DNA of 64,000 nt from assembly GCF_000763885.1 (NCBI RefSeq), contig NZ_JRKO01000017.1:36344-100343 (forward strand). Reading direction: 5' to 3'. The position numbers and the translations under genes were made by a program. Of this stretch, positions 1 to 7,832 are shown one piece after another. Source of the DNA: Paracoccus versutus (GTDB taxonomy: Bacteria > Pseudomonadota > Alphaproteobacteria > Rhodobacterales > Rhodobacteraceae). The notes under the pieces were generated by a model. The model worked only from the letters and a program-made list of their open reading frames with translations, had not been told where the DNA came from and did not search any database. Every line of letters starts with the position of its first letter. Positions within the stretch are counted from its first letter, which is position 1.

Positions 1-74
1 ACCCGGTTGGCGGCGGCGGGCAGGGCGAAACCCAGGCACAGGGCCGAGGTCAGGATGGCGGTTGCAGCTTTCAT
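1..74 (-). CDS. N-terminus of a secreted protein, probably PQQ-associated beta-propeller (partial)
   Basis: Only the first 24 codons lie in the window; the gene continues past the left edge. The visible part is a typical Sec signal peptide: Met-Lys start, a hydrophobic core and an Ala-Ala-Ala cleavage region. A GAGG ribosome site sits six bases before the ATG. The start is only 8 bp after the stop of the PQQ-system binding protein, so the two are co-transcribed. In known PQQ alcohol dehydrogenase loci this binding protein is followed by a YVTN beta-propeller protein (TIGR03866-type). The identity is inferred from order alone. Confidence 0.45.
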   Translation of the reverse strand, partial: MKAATAILTSALCLGFALPAAANR

Positions 75-82
75 CTTTGGCC

Positions 83-1270
83 TCAGAACTTGCATTCGGT
101 TTCGGGACGGTCGAAGCCCAGCGTGTCCAGCGCCGAGCTTTGGTGCAGATACTGGTCCTGCGGGCTGACCGAGGCGGTGACGGAATCGGTGGCCAGCAGG
201 ATCGGCTGGCGCAGCTGGTGGTCCCAGTCGCGCAGGGTCAGCTTTTGCCCCTTGAAGCCCGCGACCTCGAAATTCTCGGACAGCATGAACTCTTTCAGCG
301 CGACGGGGTCGGTGCTTTGCGTGCGCGTCGCCGCCTCGCCGATCATGCGCAGCGCGATCCAGGTCTGGTAATCCTCCTCGCGGATCGGGCGGCCGGCGAG
401 CTTTTCGAAACGGTTCTGGAACTGCGTCGCCCCCCAGGCCTCGAGCGAGGGCGCCCAGCTGCGCGGCACCAGCCCGGCCGAACCGGCGACCGGCCGCGGA
501 TCCCAGGTCGCATAGGGCAGCCAGTCGGCAAAGACGCCGTTCTCGTCCGCCGCGATCAGCACGTCATGGGCCGGCGCGCGCTGGGTAAAGACCGGCATCT
601 GCTGCTGGACCTGCACATGGCCGCTGTCGCTGCGCCGGCTGCCGCCGGTATCCTCATAGGTGCGGGCCTCGACGATCTTGGCGCCGAACTTGGTCGCGGC
701 GCGGCGATAGGCGTCGGCCAGCGCCACGTCCTCGGGATGGCTGCCGGCGATCAGGAACCAGTTCGGCCATTGCTTCCACATCAGGAATTGCGCCAGCGCA
801 TCGGCCAGCATGGCGTGGCTGGGCGCGGCATGGATCACGTTGAAGCGGCAGTCCTTGCCGCGCAGGCCGTCGCCGCGCGCCCGCGCATTCAGCACCAGCG
901 CCCGGTCGCCGGCCTGATCGGCCAGGGCCAGCGTCTGCGCATCATCGGCCAGCGTGACGATGAAGGGGATACCCTGGGCCAGCAGCTTGTCCATCTCGGC
1001 CGGGGCGGATTCGGGCGTGGCGGCGATCTCCAGCGCCTCGAAATCCTGGTTCATGAAGCGGCCGGTGGTGTCGTTGTCCTCGATCGCCAGCCGCGCGCCG
1101 GCAAAGCCCAGATCCTCGGGCGGCGCGTCCAGCCGCGAGATGGGCGGCAGGCTGGGCACGTCCACCCGCAGCACGGCGGCGCGCACGGTCTGCGAGGCTG
1201 CGGCATCTTGCGCAAGGGCTGGATTTGCCATGGACAAACCAGCCAAAAGTATGATGATTCTGCCTTTCAT
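83..1270 (-). CDS. ABC transporter substrate-binding protein of the PQQ-dependent alcohol dehydrogenase system
   Basis: A 395-aa periplasmic protein starting MKGRIIILLAGLS with a Sec signal peptide cleaved near ANPALAQ. The mature part resembles branched-chain-amino-acid type (LivK-like) binding proteins and fits the TIGR03863 family, which co-occurs with quinoprotein alcohol dehydrogenases. It may bind a ligand for an ABC exporter or importer whose other parts lie beyond the left edge. The ATG has a purine-rich GGGGGGAGGA site upstream. A much longer reading frame extends upstream but lacks coding character before this signal peptide. A perfect 13-bp palindrome lies 91 bp before the start. 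The ligand is unknown. Confidence 0.8.
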   Translation of the reverse strand: MKGRIIILLAGLSMANPALAQDAAASQTVRAAVLRVDVPSLPPISRLDAPPEDLGFAGARLAIEDNDTTGRFMNQDFEALEIAATPESAPAEMDKLLAQGIPFIVTLADDAQTLALADQAGDRALVLNARARGDGLRGKDCRFNVIHAAPSHAMLADALAQFLMWKQWPNWFLIAGSHPEDVALADAYRRAATKFGAKIVEARTYEDTGGSRRSDSGHVQVQQQMPVFTQRAPAHDVLIAADENGVFADWLPYATWDPRPVAGSAGLVPRSWAPSLEAWGATQFQNRFEKLAGRPIREEDYQTWIALRMIGEAATRTQSTDPVALKEFMLSENFEVAGFKGQKLTLRDWDHQLRQPILLATDSVTASVSPQDQYLHQSSALDTLGFDRPETECKF

Positions 1271-1360
1271 GGCCGTCCTCCCCCCTGCATCATGCCGGGT
1301 CAATCCGCCTGCGCCAACCCGGCAGATGCCCCGGTTCCAGCCGGGTGAAATCCCCTGATA

Positions 1361-1373
1361 CCTAAGTCTTAGG
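1361..1373. promoter_or_regulatory. 13-bp palindromic operator candidate, site A
   Basis: CCTAAGTCTTAGG is a perfect inverted repeat around a central base. It lies in the 123-bp region between the divergent binding-protein gene (ATG at 1270) and the gene starting at 1394. Near-identical sequences precede xoxF (6531-6543) and the cytochrome gene (4608-4620) at similar distances, which suggests one shared regulator. The regulator is not identified in the window. Confidence 0.5.
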
Positions 1374-1393
1374 GACTTTCGTCCTATGGACGC

Positions 1394-1945
1394 ATGCGGG
1401 GGGCCGAGGGCATGGTTCTGCGCATGGGATTCCCGCGGCTCATCCTGATTGCCTGCGCCGTCGTCCTGGCCGGATCCGGCGCCGGGGCGGACCAGCCGGC
1501 ACGCGGATCGCCGCCGCCGCCCGACAGCGCCGCCTGGTTCGGCCTGCATTTCATCGACACCTCGACCGAAGGCGCGATCAACGGCGTGCGGGCGGATGAG
1601 ACCCGCCGCATCGAGATGGCCGAGGCGGTCATCGCCGAGGATCTGCGCAACCGCGGCTTCACCCTGCTGGAGCCGCCGGCCGAGCAGGTGGCCGGGATCA
1701 AGAACCTCACGCAATCGAACGGCAGCGACAGCCGCATCGCGCGTGAGCTGGGCGCGCATTACGCGATCTCGGGCGAGGTGCAGAAGGTCTCGAACCTGAT
1801 CCTGTCGCTGAACCTTTACGTCCGCGACGCCGCCAGCGGCGACACGGTGCGCGCCGGCGTGGTCGACATTCGCGGCAATACCGACGAAAGCTTTCGCCGC
1901 GGCTATCTCTACCTGTTGAAAAACATCATCTTTCGGGAGGAATGA
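1394..1945 (+). CDS. Secreted DUF2380/DUF3280-type protein of methanol oxidation loci
   Basis: Up to 183 aa, with an N-terminal signal peptide (hydrophobic run LILIACAVVLAG followed by AGA). The body has alternating alpha/beta character, with a stretch on locating a binding state (GAHYAISGEVQKVSN) found in DUF2380/DUF3280 proteins next to quinoprotein dehydrogenases; the family name is from memory. No catalytic motif was seen. Three in-frame ATGs (1394, 1412, 1424) are possible. The one at 1412 has a G-rich site eight bases upstream and gives a more compact signal peptide. The next gene starts 3 bp after the stop. Confidence 0.65.
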   Translation: MRGAEGMVLRMGFPRLILIACAVVLAGSGAGADQPARGSPPPPDSAAWFGLHFIDTSTEGAINGVRADETRRIEMAEAVIAEDLRNRGFTLLEPPAEQVAGIKNLTQSNGSDSRIARELGAHYAISGEVQKVSNLILSLNLYVRDAASGDTVRAGVVDIRGNTDESFRRGYLYLLKNIIFREE

Positions 1946-1948
1946 CGG

Positions 1949-2500
1949 ATGATCCGACTGCTGGCCCTGTCGATCGGTGCGGCCCTGGCCCTGGCCCCCG
2001 CGGCCGAGGCGCATGGCCCGCCGCGGCTGAAGCTGGAGATGCAGCAAAAGCTGGATGCCACCCCGGACGAGGTCTGGGCCGCGATCGGCCGGTTCGACGA
2101 CATGAGCTGGCACCCGGCCATCGCCAGCCTGGAGCTGACCGGCGACGGCTCGGCCGACCAGCCCGAGACATCCACCCGCGTGCTGCATCTGAAAGCCGAC
2201 GCGGGCGATCCGACCATCACCGAGGTTCTTTCGAAATGGCAGCCCGAAAAGCGCTGCTATGCCTATCGCATCACCGAGGTCGAGGTGACGGTGCTGCCGG
2301 TGACGAACTATGCCGCGACGCTTTGCGTCCGGGACGAGGGCGGCAAGGCGCTGGTCAACTGGAAGGGCGGCTTCTATCGCGGCTATCCCAACAACGAACC
2401 CCCGCCGGAACTGAACGACGAGGCGGCGATCCAGGCCGTGACCGGCGTCTACCGCGCCGGGCTCGATGCGCTGGCGGAACGGTTCGGCAAGGCCGAATAG
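1949..2500 (+). CDS. Periplasmic SRPBCC (START-like) family protein, MxaD-like
   Basis: 183 aa with a signal peptide ending near AEAHG, then one SRPBCC/polyketide-cyclase-like domain (LEMQQKLDATPDEVWAAIGRFDDMSWH is the usual first strand and helix; quoted in part to show the pattern). Proteins of this kind occur in methanol oxidation clusters, where MxaD assists the dehydrogenase-cytochrome interaction. GGGAGG lies eight bases before the ATG. It forms a two-gene unit with the upstream secreted protein. Assignment to MxaD function is inference; the ligand of the hydrophobic pocket is unknown. Confidence 0.7.
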   Translation: MIRLLALSIGAALALAPAAEAHGPPRLKLEMQQKLDATPDEVWAAIGRFDDMSWHPAIASLELTGDGSADQPETSTRVLHLKADAGDPTITEVLSKWQPEKRCYAYRITEVEVTVLPVTNYAATLCVRDEGGKALVNWKGGFYRGYPNNEPPPELNDEAAIQAVTGVYRAGLDALAERFGKAE

Positions 2501-2509
2501 CGGGGTCGC

Positions 2510-3046
2510 TTACGGGGTGGCGGGGCTGACCGGCTCCAGCCCGCCGCCCTGTTCCTGCCAGCCCTCGATCCCGTCGGGAAACCAGATCACGCCGCGATAG
2601 CCCAGCGCCACGGCGCGCCTGGCGGCGTTCCAGCTCATCCAGCAGTCGCGCTTGCAAAAGATCACCAAGGGCGCCGCCTTGTCGCCGCCCGACAGGCGCG
2701 CCAACCCCTCGGCCAGCCGCGCCTGTTCCACGGGGGAAAGCCGCTCGTAGCCGGTGCCGTGCAGCCAGGTCGCGCCCGGAATGGACAGGTGCGGCGGCGC
2801 GTTCCACAGCGTGCCTTCGGGCAGGCCCTCGGGGCGGGCGGTGCGCGGCAGCACGTCGATGAAGGGCAGGCCGCGGGCATGCAGTTCCATCGCCTCGGCC
2901 GCGCCGATCACCCGCGCGCCGGCCAGGGTGGCCGGGGTTTCAGACCGATAGGGCTCGCCATGGAAACCCTGCGGCTCGGGCACCTGAGCCTGGGCCTGGA
3001 CCGCGCCGGCCACAACGACCGCCAGCGCCGCCCAGGCCTGTCTCAT
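2510..3046 (-). CDS. Rhodanese-like PQQ-associated CXXCW-type protein
   Basis: 178 aa with a signal peptide (WAALAVVVAGAVQAQA). The C-terminal half is a rhodanese-like fold carrying FCKRDCWMSWNAA, the signature of the PQQ-dependent-catabolism CXXCW family (TIGR03865). In this copy three residues separate the two cysteines. It probably acts in periplasmic thiol or metal handling for the quinoprotein system; no reaction has been established to my knowledge. The ATG overlaps the stop of the upstream xoxJ-like gene in an ATGA arrangement, implying translational coupling at the end of the xox transcript. Confidence 0.8.
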   Translation of the reverse strand: MRQAWAALAVVVAGAVQAQAQVPEPQGFHGEPYRSETPATLAGARVIGAAEAMELHARGLPFIDVLPRTARPEGLPEGTLWNAPPHLSIPGATWLHGTGYERLSPVEQARLAEGLARLSGGDKAAPLVIFCKRDCWMSWNAARRAVALGYRGVIWFPDGIEGWQEQGGGLEPVSPATP

Positions 3047-3855
3047 GGTTTCAAGCCCTTGCCGTAATCGTCCAGCAGCGGCACGCCGGCATCGCGCAGG
3101 ATGGCGTCGATCTCGTCCTGGTGGCGGCGGATCAGGCTGTTCAGCTGCCGCTTCCATTCCTGCTCGTCCAGCCGCACGCCCATGGTGATGCGATAGAACA
3201 TGCGCGGCCCGCCGGCTTCCTTGAGCAGGGGCGTGAATTGCAGTTCGGGATCGTGCTTGACCAGCGGACCGGCCAGCGGACCCCAGATCACCGCGGCCGC
3301 CAGCGCGCCCGATTTCACCTGGGCCAGCATCTCGCCCGCCGGATCCTCGACCCGGCGATCCACGAACAGATCCCAGCCGCGCATGTCCTTGGCCAGCCCC
3401 GCCCGCGCCAGGTTGGTCGCCGGCGGCGTGCCCGCCACCACGCCGATCGGATGGCCCTGAAGCGCCGGATCCTCCAACACCTCGACCGAGGCCAGCGGGC
3501 TGTCCCGGCGCGTCACGATGCCGTAGGCCGAGGTATAGTAATGGTTGGTGTTCTGCACCATCTCGTCGCCCTGGGCATAGCCGATGACGACATCGCAAAG
3601 CCCGGCGCGCAGGGTCTTGCGGATGAATCCCGGCCCCTGCGGGAACCAGGTATAGGCCACCGGCAGGCCCAGCTTGTCGGCGAAAAGCCGGGCGATGCGG
3701 TTCTCGAAACCCTGCTCGTCCTGGGACGACATCGGCACCGCGGCGGGATCGGCGCAGACCCGGAATTCGGTCTTGGACCGCAGGTCGGCGACCTGCGCCG
3801 GCGCGGGCAGCGCGGCGCAGGCCAGCAGGGCGGCAAGGGCAAGCGCGCGTCTCAT
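3043..3855 (-). CDS. xoxJ: XoxJ/MoxJ-like periplasmic solute-binding protein
   Basis: 270 aa: signal peptide (ALALAALLACAALPAPAQ) followed by a bacterial extracellular solute-binding (family 3) fold of the quinoprotein dehydrogenase-associated type (TIGR03871). FRVCADPAAVPMS and AGLCDVVIGYAQGDE are typical of the family. XoxJ proteins are thought to help activate or fold XoxF rather than to transport a solute. The gene overlaps the cytochrome gene upstream (ATGA) and the rhodanese-like gene downstream (ATGA), so the three are one translationally coupled unit. Confidence 0.85.
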   Translation of the reverse strand: MRRALALAALLACAALPAPAQVADLRSKTEFRVCADPAAVPMSSQDEQGFENRIARLFADKLGLPVAYTWFPQGPGFIRKTLRAGLCDVVIGYAQGDEMVQNTNHYYTSAYGIVTRRDSPLASVEVLEDPALQGHPIGVVAGTPPATNLARAGLAKDMRGWDLFVDRRVEDPAGEMLAQVKSGALAAAVIWGPLAGPLVKHDPELQFTPLLKEAGGPRMFYRITMGVRLDEQEWKRQLNSLIRRHQDEIDAILRDAGVPLLDDYGKGLKP

Positions 3856-4514
3856 CCGCTCATGCAGGAATCTTCCTGCGCGACAAATTCCTCGGACTTG
3901 TCCTCTCTCTTGGCGGGGCGGCCGCGCGGCAGCTCGCCCACCCCCCGCGCCAGCAGATAGGCATAGATGTCGTCGATATAGCACCAGACGTTCTTGTTGG
4001 TGCCAAAGGCCGGCATGACCAGGTTGGCGGCCGTGTTGACCTCTTGCTTGCCCGAGGCGGCGATTTCCAGGAAATCGTAATAGCCGAGATTCAGCACCGA
4101 GTTCTTCAGCGCCGGCGCATAGGTCGAGCCCTCGCCGTCCGGGCCGTGGCAGACATGGCATTCCGCCGAATAGCGGCGATAGCCCGAGAAAGTCGCCCAA
4201 TCCACCGTGCCGTCCTCGGCGATCTTGAAGGTGGGGATGTCCTCGGCCGTATACCAGCGGCCGTTCTCCATGTGGTCGGGGGTGATGTCCTGGCCGTTCG
4301 GCAGCGCCTGCTTGCCGCCGGCCTCCTGCCCGGCGGGTGCCTCGGCGGCCGGTTGCTGTTGTTGCCCTCCATCGCCCGAGACGGCGGCGGCAGCGCCTGC
4401 CCCGGCCTGGGCCGGGGGCGTGTCGGCGGATTGCGCAAGGGCCGTTCCGGTAAGTGCGCCGATCATGCAGGCGACACCGATCGCCATCAGGCTGGCGGTC
4501 GTCTTGCTGGTCAT
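3852..4514 (-). CDS. cycB: Cytochrome c-553I, electron acceptor of XoxF (XoxG-type)
   Basis: 220 aa with a signal peptide (to about residue 28), a low-complexity Ala/Gln/Pro linker (about 30-70) and a class I cytochrome c domain. The haem site is CHVCH at 119-123, and MPAFG near residue 168 supplies the likely axial Met. It matches cytochrome c-553I (cycB) of P. denitrificans, which lies beside xoxF. Its role is to take electrons from reduced XoxF in the periplasm. The start has GGAGGAAATTC before the ATG, nearly identical to the xoxF leader. A 13-bp operator-like site lies about 95 bp upstream, overlapping the xoxF stop. Confidence 0.9.
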   Translation of the reverse strand: MTSKTTASLMAIGVACMIGALTGTALAQSADTPPAQAGAGAAAAVSGDGGQQQQPAAEAPAGQEAGGKQALPNGQDITPDHMENGRWYTAEDIPTFKIAEDGTVDWATFSGYRRYSAECHVCHGPDGEGSTYAPALKNSVLNLGYYDFLEIAASGKQEVNTAANLVMPAFGTNKNVWCYIDDIYAYLLARGVGELPRGRPAKREDKSEEFVAQEDSCMSG

Positions 4515-4607
4515 GAATTTCCTCCCTGGCTGTCACCCGAAGATGATGGCTCGCCCCAAGGTTATCCCTGGGGCGGCCAGTTTCGAGTCACAGTTTGCTT
4601 TCCGGCA

Positions 4608-4620
4608 CCAAAGTATTAGC
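4608..4620. promoter_or_regulatory. Operator candidate upstream of cycB, site C
   Basis: CCAAAGTATTAGC matches the xoxF-upstream site at 12 of 13 bases and is a degenerate form of the perfect palindrome at 1361-1373. It overlaps the xoxF stop codon and lies 94-106 bp before the cycB ATG. This suggests cycB can be transcribed from its own promoter as well as by read-through. Confidence 0.45.
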
Positions 4621-6418
4621 CCGGCAGTTCGAACACGGTCAGCTGGCCGCCCAGCTCGGTGTATTGCGACAGCGAGGCATAGCCGCCCACCGCGCCAAGC
4701 CCGTCGTTGGGATTGGTCAGGCCCGCCGCAAGGCCGATGCCGGCCCAGCCGCCGACACCCGACAGGATGCCGATATACTGCTTGCCGCCATGCTCGTAGG
4801 TCATCACGTTGCCGATGATGCCCGAGGGGGTCTTGAACTTGTAAAGCTCTTCGCCCGTCTGCGCGTCCACCGCCTTCAGATAGCCTTCCAGCGTGCCGTA
4901 GAAGACCACGTCGCCCGCCGTCGCCAGGGCGCCCGACCAGACCGAGAACTGTTCCGGGATGGACCACTTGATCTCGCCGGTGGTGTTGTCCCAGGCGATG
5001 AAATTGCCCATGCCGCCATGGCTGTTCGGCGCGGGATACATGGACAGCGTGGCGCCGACATAGGGCTGGCCGGCGGTATAGGCCACCCGGAAGGGCTCGT
5101 AATCCATGCAGACATGGTTCGTCGGGACATAGAACAGGTTGGTCTTGGGCGAGAAGGCCGCCGGCTGCTGGTCCTTGGTGCCCAGCGCCGCCGGGCAGAC
5201 GCCGGTGGTGTTCTCGTCCTCGCCGTTCTGGGCGGTCGAGTATTCGGCCACCACGGCCGGGCGGCCATAGGTCTCCGAATTGGGGTCCATGTCGACGCCG
5301 GTGGTCCAGTTCACCACCGGGTCGTATTTCTCGGCCACCAGCAACTCGCCCGTCTCGCGGTCGAGCGTATAGGCCAGGCCGTTGCGGTCGAAATGCGTCA
5401 GCAGCTTGCGTTCCTGCCCGTCGATGGTCTGGTTGGTCAGGATCATCTCGTTGACGCCGTCGTAGTCCCATTCGTCATGCGGCGTCATCTGGTAGAACCA
5501 CTTGGCCATGCCGGTGTCGGCATCCCGCGCCATGATGGTCATCGACCACTTGTTGTCGCCCGGCCGCTGCGAGGGGTTCCAGGTCGAGGGGTTGCCGGTG
5601 CCGTAATAGACCAGGTTCAGGTCCGGGTCATACGAGAACCAGCCCCAGATCGTACCGCCGCCGATCTTCCACTGGTCGCCCTCCCAGCTGCTGAGCGAGC
5701 TGTCGGCGCCGATGGGCTTGCCCAGATGGGTGGTGGTTTCGGGATCGACCAGCAGTTCCTCGTCCGGGCCGGTGGACCAGGCTTTCCACGCCTCGGACCC
5801 GTCGGCCAGGTTCAGCGCGGTCATGCGGCCGCGCACGCCGTATTCGCCGCCCGAGACGCCGACCAGGACCTTGTCCTTGACCGGCACCACCGTCGCCGTC
5901 AGCGTCTCGCCTATGGCGGGGTCGCCGATCTTGGTCGACCATTTCGCCTCGCCGGTCTTGGCGTCCAGCGCCACCACCGTCGTATCGGCCTGGCCCAGCA
6001 GGATCATGCCGTCGGCATAGGAAAGGCCGCGATAGACCGTGTCGCAGCACATCACCGCGATGACGTTCGGATCCTGCTGCGGCTCATAGCGCCACAGGAT
6101 CTTGCCGTTGTCGTTCAGGTCCAGCGCAAAGACCTTGTTCGGAAAGGGGGTGTGGACATACATCACGTCGCCGATCACCAGGGGCGAGCCCTCGTGCCCG
6201 CGCAGCACCCCGGTCGAGAAGGTCCAGGCGACGCGCAAATCCTTGACGTTGTCCTTGTTGATCTGATCCAGGGTCGAATATCGCGTGTTCGCGTAATCGC
6301 CCATCTGGATCGCCCATTGCTGGGGCTTGGCGATCTCGGCCAGCACACTGTCATTGGCCAGCACCGCCGTGCCGGACATGAGCAGCGCAAGGCAGGCGCC
6401 GTTCATCAGGGTTTTCAT
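4616..6418 (-). CDS. xoxF: XoxF-type lanthanide-dependent PQQ methanol dehydrogenase
   Basis: 600 aa, the usual length, with a signal peptide cleaved after VLAN (about residue 22). It oxidises methanol to formaldehyde in the periplasm with PQQ. By alignment from memory to MxaF/XoxF structures, the expected residues are present: vicinal Cys124-Cys125, metal ligands Glu192 and Asn276, catalytic Asp318, and Asp320 in WDYDGVNE. The last is the extra Asp that marks lanthanide-dependent XoxF in place of Ala in calcium-dependent MxaF. No MxaI small subunit is present nearby. GGAGGAAAATTC precedes the ATG. The cytochrome gene follows 101 bp downstream. Confidence 0.95.
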   Translation of the reverse strand: MKTLMNGACLALLMSGTAVLANDSVLAEIAKPQQWAIQMGDYANTRYSTLDQINKDNVKDLRVAWTFSTGVLRGHEGSPLVIGDVMYVHTPFPNKVFALDLNDNGKILWRYEPQQDPNVIAVMCCDTVYRGLSYADGMILLGQADTTVVALDAKTGEAKWSTKIGDPAIGETLTATVVPVKDKVLVGVSGGEYGVRGRMTALNLADGSEAWKAWSTGPDEELLVDPETTTHLGKPIGADSSLSSWEGDQWKIGGGTIWGWFSYDPDLNLVYYGTGNPSTWNPSQRPGDNKWSMTIMARDADTGMAKWFYQMTPHDEWDYDGVNEMILTNQTIDGQERKLLTHFDRNGLAYTLDRETGELLVAEKYDPVVNWTTGVDMDPNSETYGRPAVVAEYSTAQNGEDENTTGVCPAALGTKDQQPAAFSPKTNLFYVPTNHVCMDYEPFRVAYTAGQPYVGATLSMYPAPNSHGGMGNFIAWDNTTGEIKWSIPEQFSVWSGALATAGDVVFYGTLEGYLKAVDAQTGEELYKFKTPSGIIGNVMTYEHGGKQYIGILSGVGGWAGIGLAAGLTNPNDGLGAVGGYASLSQYTELGGQLTVFELPG

Positions 6419-6530
6419 GAATTTTCCTCCGCATGCCGGTGATCGCGCTGCTCCTCCTGCGCAAGCACCTTCTGCTGGAAGGTTCGGACCCGGCCGCATT
6501 TGCGTCAACGCGGCCGGCAGGCTCACAAGA

Positions 6531-6543
6531 CCAAAGTATTAGG
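6531..6543. promoter_or_regulatory. Operator candidate upstream of xoxF, site B
   Basis: CCAAAGTATTAGG lies 113-125 bp before the xoxF ATG in the 176-bp xoxF-fghA gap. It matches site C at 12/13 and site A at 10/13, and the flanking AGGGA is also shared with site A. The position would suit an activator just upstream of a -35 region. No convincing sigma-70 promoter was seen between it and the ATG. Confidence 0.5.
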
Positions 6544-6594
6544 GAAATTCGGCAATAGGTATGGGGTCAATCCCCCCGCCGCCCCTTTCGACAG

Positions 6595-7434
6595 CTAGCC
6601 CAGCCGTTCGGCATGCCAGCGGATGTGATCCGCCATGAAGGTCTGCACGAAGAAATAGCTGTGGTCGTAGCCCTGTTGCATGCGGAAGGTGCCGGGCTGG
6701 CGGCGTTCGGCCATGGCATGGGCCAGCGCCTCGGGCTTCAGCAGGTCCAGGAACTGGTCGCTGGCGCCCTGGTCGATCAGCACCTCGCCGGGATAGCCGC
6801 GCTGGCGCATCAGCAGGGTCGAATCGTGGCGTTCCCAGGCGCTGCGGTCCTCGCCCAGATAGGCGGCGAACTGCTTGCGCCCCCAGTCGGATTCGCTGGG
6901 ATGCGCGATCGGCGAAAAGGCCGAGACGGACTTGTAGCGCTCGGGCAGGGTCATGGCGATGGTCAGCGCGCCATGGCCGCCCATGGAATGCCCGGTGATG
7001 CCCTGCGCCTCGCGGTCCAGGGGAAAGTTGCCGAAGACCAGTTCCGGCAGTTCGTGGGTGATATAGTGCCACATGCGGAAATGCGGCGCCCAGGGGGCCT
7101 GGGTCGCATCGACATAGAAGCCGGCGCCCTGCCCCAGGTCGTAGGCCTCGTCATTGGCCACGCCCTCGCCGCGCGGCGAGGTGTCGGGAAAGATCACCGC
7201 GATGCCGTATTCCGCCGCCCATTCCTGCGCGCCGGCCTTGGTCATGGCGTTCTCATGCGTGCAGGTCAGGCCCGACAGATACCACAGCACCGGCACCTTG
7301 CCGTATTCGGCCTGCGGCGGCAGGTAGACGGCAAAGGTCATCGGCGTGCCGGTCGCCTGCGACTGGTGGCGATAGACGCCCTGGATGCCGCCGAAGCTGC
7401 GGTTTTCCGATACGGTTTCATAGGCCAGACTCAT
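6595..7434 (-). CDS. fghA: S-formylglutathione hydrolase
   Basis: 279 aa, an esterase-D-like alpha/beta hydrolase. The nucleophile elbow is GHSMGGHGA, and LYFVQTF-like C-terminal residues and a conserved His near IRWH complete the fold. It hydrolyses S-formylglutathione to formate and glutathione in the cytoplasm, the step after FlhA. In P. denitrificans this gene is associated with flhA and xoxF. Its ATG overlaps the stop of a 66-codon frame upstream (ATGA). A roughly 400-bp region without a recognised gene separates it from clpP. Confidence 0.93.
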   Translation of the reverse strand: MSLAYETVSENRSFGGIQGVYRHQSQATGTPMTFAVYLPPQAEYGKVPVLWYLSGLTCTHENAMTKAGAQEWAAEYGIAVIFPDTSPRGEGVANDEAYDLGQGAGFYVDATQAPWAPHFRMWHYITHELPELVFGNFPLDREAQGITGHSMGGHGALTIAMTLPERYKSVSAFSPIAHPSESDWGRKQFAAYLGEDRSAWERHDSTLLMRQRGYPGEVLIDQGASDQFLDLLKPEALAHAMAERRQPGTFRMQQGYDHSYFFVQTFMADHIRWHAERLG

Positions 7435-7631
7435 GGCTCAATCCCTCTTGTCAGGTCGTGGAACATGGCCGGTGCATCGGCACGGGCCATGCCGGGGCCG
7501 AAGAAACGCGGCGGGCAGCCGGCCGGCAATATCAAAACCGGCTTTCTGCCACGAATGAACGGTGCCGGCAGGGCTGCGACGGCGAAATCGCCGCGGGCGC
7601 GGGCGCAATTCCGACAGCGGCCCGTCGCCAC
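7431..7631 (-). CDS. Small hypothetical frame overlapping the fghA start
   Basis: A 66-codon frame with a GTG start and CRNCARARG near its N-terminus, ending in an ATGA overlap with fghA. No family is recognised. It lies in the 398-bp gap 7435-7832 between fghA and clpP. The gap's other minus frames (7438-7797 and 7532-7822) are Arg/Pro-rich and look non-coding. The overlap geometry is the main argument for translation. The rest of the gap shows no tRNA, terminator or repeat that I can see, and it may contain the fghA promoter or a decayed gene. Confidence 0.25.
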   Translation of the reverse strand: MATGRCRNCARARGDFAVAALPAPFIRGRKPVLILPAGCPPRFFGPGMARADAPAMFHDLTRGIEP

Positions 7632-7832
7632 GTTGCCGGATGTCGGCGGCTGGCAGCCTGGGCTTGCGCATGGCCGGGTCCGTAGGCCGCGATGGCGAAA
7701 TCCACCCGGTCGCGCAGGGCGTGCCGGCAGCCCGGCGCCGTGGCGAAAGCCCCGCGCGACCAGGCTGGCCTGGGCGACAGGCGGGACGGACCAGCATGTC
7801 TGCTGTCCCGCCCCGCCATCAACGCGGGCCCG

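Noticed and set aside
83..2188. A 701-codon minus frame extending the binding protein upstream
   Set aside because: The upstream part is antisense to two genes with signal peptides and has the biased composition of a shadow frame; the signal peptide starts at 1270.
4595..6442. 615-codon plus frame over xoxF
   Set aside because: It is antisense to a clear full-length xoxF and is low-complexity Arg/Gly/His-rich.
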